DNA of 64,000 nucleotides from Rhipicephalus microplus (Eukaryota; Arthropoda; Arachnida; Ixodida; Ixodidae), in NCBI RefSeq assembly GCF_043290135.1, contig NC_134710.1:285627276-285691275 (forward strand), given 5' to 3'. The notes beneath the pieces were generated by a model, which was given only the letters and a program-made list of their open reading frames with translations, was not told the DNA's origin and ran no database searches. Positions 61,633-64,000 of this stretch are shown here, in pieces. Each line of letters begins with the position of its first letter. The stretch's first letter is position 1. Position numbers and translations under genes: made by a program.

Positions 61633-62039
61633 AAGAAAAAGGGAAAAAGTTCATTCAGACTTTCTAACGTTTGTGTTGAAATCGTTGCTATCAGCGGTGC
61701 TGTCAGGTGAAGCTCGCATTAGGGTTTGTTACGCGGCGGTAGAACACTCCAGCATTTCACACAAATCAGGGTTATACAACTACATACTCTCTGGCGACTG
61801 TGTATAAGAAACCTGTTCATATGATCCCAGCAAACGGAAAATATCACACTGTTTCCGAAATTATTGCGTGTGGGGCAGTATTCTATTGTTTATTTCACGA
61901 ATATGTTAAGTGAAGGCTTACGACTGTCATATTCATGTAATGTCTACTGCTGGAGCAAGTGCAGCTCTGTCAAATCATTTAGATTATTCCCAGATGCAGG
62001 CGTAACTTTCATGGTAAAGCTCACTCACTGTATTTAGTG
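61633..62039. other. Unassigned DNA
   Basis: Nothing recognised. Confidence 0.4.
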
Positions 62040-62515
62040 AATTCAAAACGTCCCAATTTTATTTCTGATACTTCGGCACAGGTATGTTCTAAATTCGACG
62101 TCTGTGCCTAGTTTTAATCACATTTGTATCACGTAGCATATGTTCTTAGAACCCATTCTGTGGTGTACGCAATAAAAACAACGAACGCCTGCCTTCTCCT
62201 GTATCATCGTTTTCACCGTGAATCTTCCGTTCGGACGGTAGTCTGCCTATCCTAAGCTAAACGATGGCAACTTCCTACAGCTTCAAAAACTTTCAGTAGT
62301 TATGAAACCTTGCATTTTGTATCTTGAGAAATTGGGGTCACGAAATGGAGGAGTAAGCGCAACGTATCGCCAGAGAGCAAGTACACGGCGGGTGAAGAAA
62401 AAAGGCAACAGCGCCGGCGGAGCAGGCGAGTTTTCGCCGTGTCATCACATTGCCGCGACCGCAGCGTCACCAGTGTTCGTTCTCGGGGCTAATATAGGTG
62501 GTTGTTGACAGCCTG
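62040..62515 (+). repeat. Promoter-like dispersed repeat, copy 3 (5' portion)
   Basis: Aligns with 59930-60390: 'caggtatgttctaa', 'tttcac.gtgaatct.cc.tt', 'atggcaacttc.t.cag', '.gcgggtg.a.aaaaaaggc' and 'cagtgttcgttctcggggctaat' (ending about 62492). The CRE/ATG part is missing. Confidence 0.65.
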
Positions 62516-62632
62516 TTTCCTTCTTATTTCCTCTGTTGTTCGCGTTATCTGTGCACAAAACCGAATGAAAAATAAGTACTATATAATGCATAAACTGTCA
62601 TTTATATTTGTCACACACTCGTACGGCGTAAC

Positions 62633-62868
62633 CCTGTCGCTGTGGTCTAGTGGCTGAGGTACTAGGCTGTTGATCCGCAGGTCGCGAGATCGTATCCCGG
62701 CTGCGGCAGCTGCATTTTCAAAGGAGGCAAAAATTCTGTATGCCCGTGTGCTCAGACTTCAGTGCACGTAAAAGAACCCCAGGTGGTCGAAATTTCTGGA
62801 GCTCTCCACTACCGCGTCTCTCATAATCATATGATGGTTATGGTACGTTCAACTCCGCAGTTCATTCA
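62633..62868 (+). mobile_element. Ruka SINE
   Basis: Head 'gctgtggtctagtggctgaggta', degraded B box 'gcgagatcgtatcc', then the body with 'gtgcacgtaaaagaacccc', 'ggtggtcgaaatttctgg' and 'ctctcataatcatatgatgg'. It lies at the left border of composite copy D. Flanks share only a short 'cactcgt', so target-site duplication is uncertain. Confidence 0.85.
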
Positions 62869-63845
<977 letters not shown>

Positions 63846-64000
63846 TAATACAACAGGGATCAGTAGATCTGCACGAAGCCCAGCAAAAGTTATACAGAGC
63901 GTGCGGTTTAGTACCACTTCACTGGGCTTCCCCGAGCTCCGGTGGTCTTAGGAATTTGCTATGGCGAGGTCACCCTTAATATTTTATTACACTTTAATTA

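Overview
The window looks like nuclear DNA from a hard tick (Ixodida, most likely a metastriate such as Rhipicephalus, Dermacentor or Hyalomma). The main reason is the repeated presence of a roughly 240-bp tRNA-derived SINE. It has clear A and B boxes and a conserved 3' body ending in a TTTTGGGACGTTAAACCCC-like stretch plus (AATC)n, and I recognise it as the tick Ruka family. Other tRNA-headed SINEs, RNase-H-bearing LINE remnants, foldback elements and very long GATA/ATCT, TA and TG microsatellites fit the same picture. The organism assignment is inference from repeat types, not from a gene match.

Coding content is almost nil. The one convincing host exon is on the minus strand at 6961-7061. 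It is a 101-bp exon with both splice signals that encodes TM6 and the start of ECL3 of a rhodopsin-family neuropeptide GPCR (CWLPY motif; leucokinin/myokinin- or tachykinin-type receptor). No other exon of that gene was found, so much of the window may be intronic or intergenic DNA around it. The other longer ORFs are shadows of microsatellites, pyrimidine tracts or dispersed repeats, or carry no recognisable domain.

Layout. 1-5.2 kb: SINEs, a foldback element, and a minus-strand copy of a composite satellite/microsatellite element. 5.2-13 kb: the GPCR exon, microsatellites, SINE fragments and unassigned DNA. 13-25 kb: a composite tRNA-containing repeat, pyrimidine tracts, a long-armed foldback and a 1.3-kb element with about 100-bp inverted termini. 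25-29 kb: a three-layer nest, in which a composite satellite element is split by a degenerate LINE whose RNase H domain is in turn split by a Ruka SINE. 29-34.4 kb: repeat modules, a CpG-rich stretch, a 2-kb array of a 113-bp satellite and a SINE expanded by TA repeats. 34-46 kb: mostly unassigned, with a foldback that has three identical arms, a 1,075-bp Harbinger-like element sitting inside a tandem duplication, and a small TIR element. 46-50 kb: a third composite satellite element carrying a Ruka, and a second copy of the core of the 1.3-kb TIR element. 50-64 kb: a long TG tract, a tandem duplication with SINE pieces, MITEs, a LINE 3' end, a duplicated promoter-like repeat, another foldback and a fourth composite element.

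The most interesting structure is the composite element (four copies). It consists of a conserved head, several roughly 146-bp tandem monomers with palindromic cores, a GATA/ATCT tract ranging from about 3 to more than 50 units, and a conserved tail. Its architecture recalls non-autonomous Helitron/Helentron-type elements with internal satellites, but I cannot prove that from this sequence.
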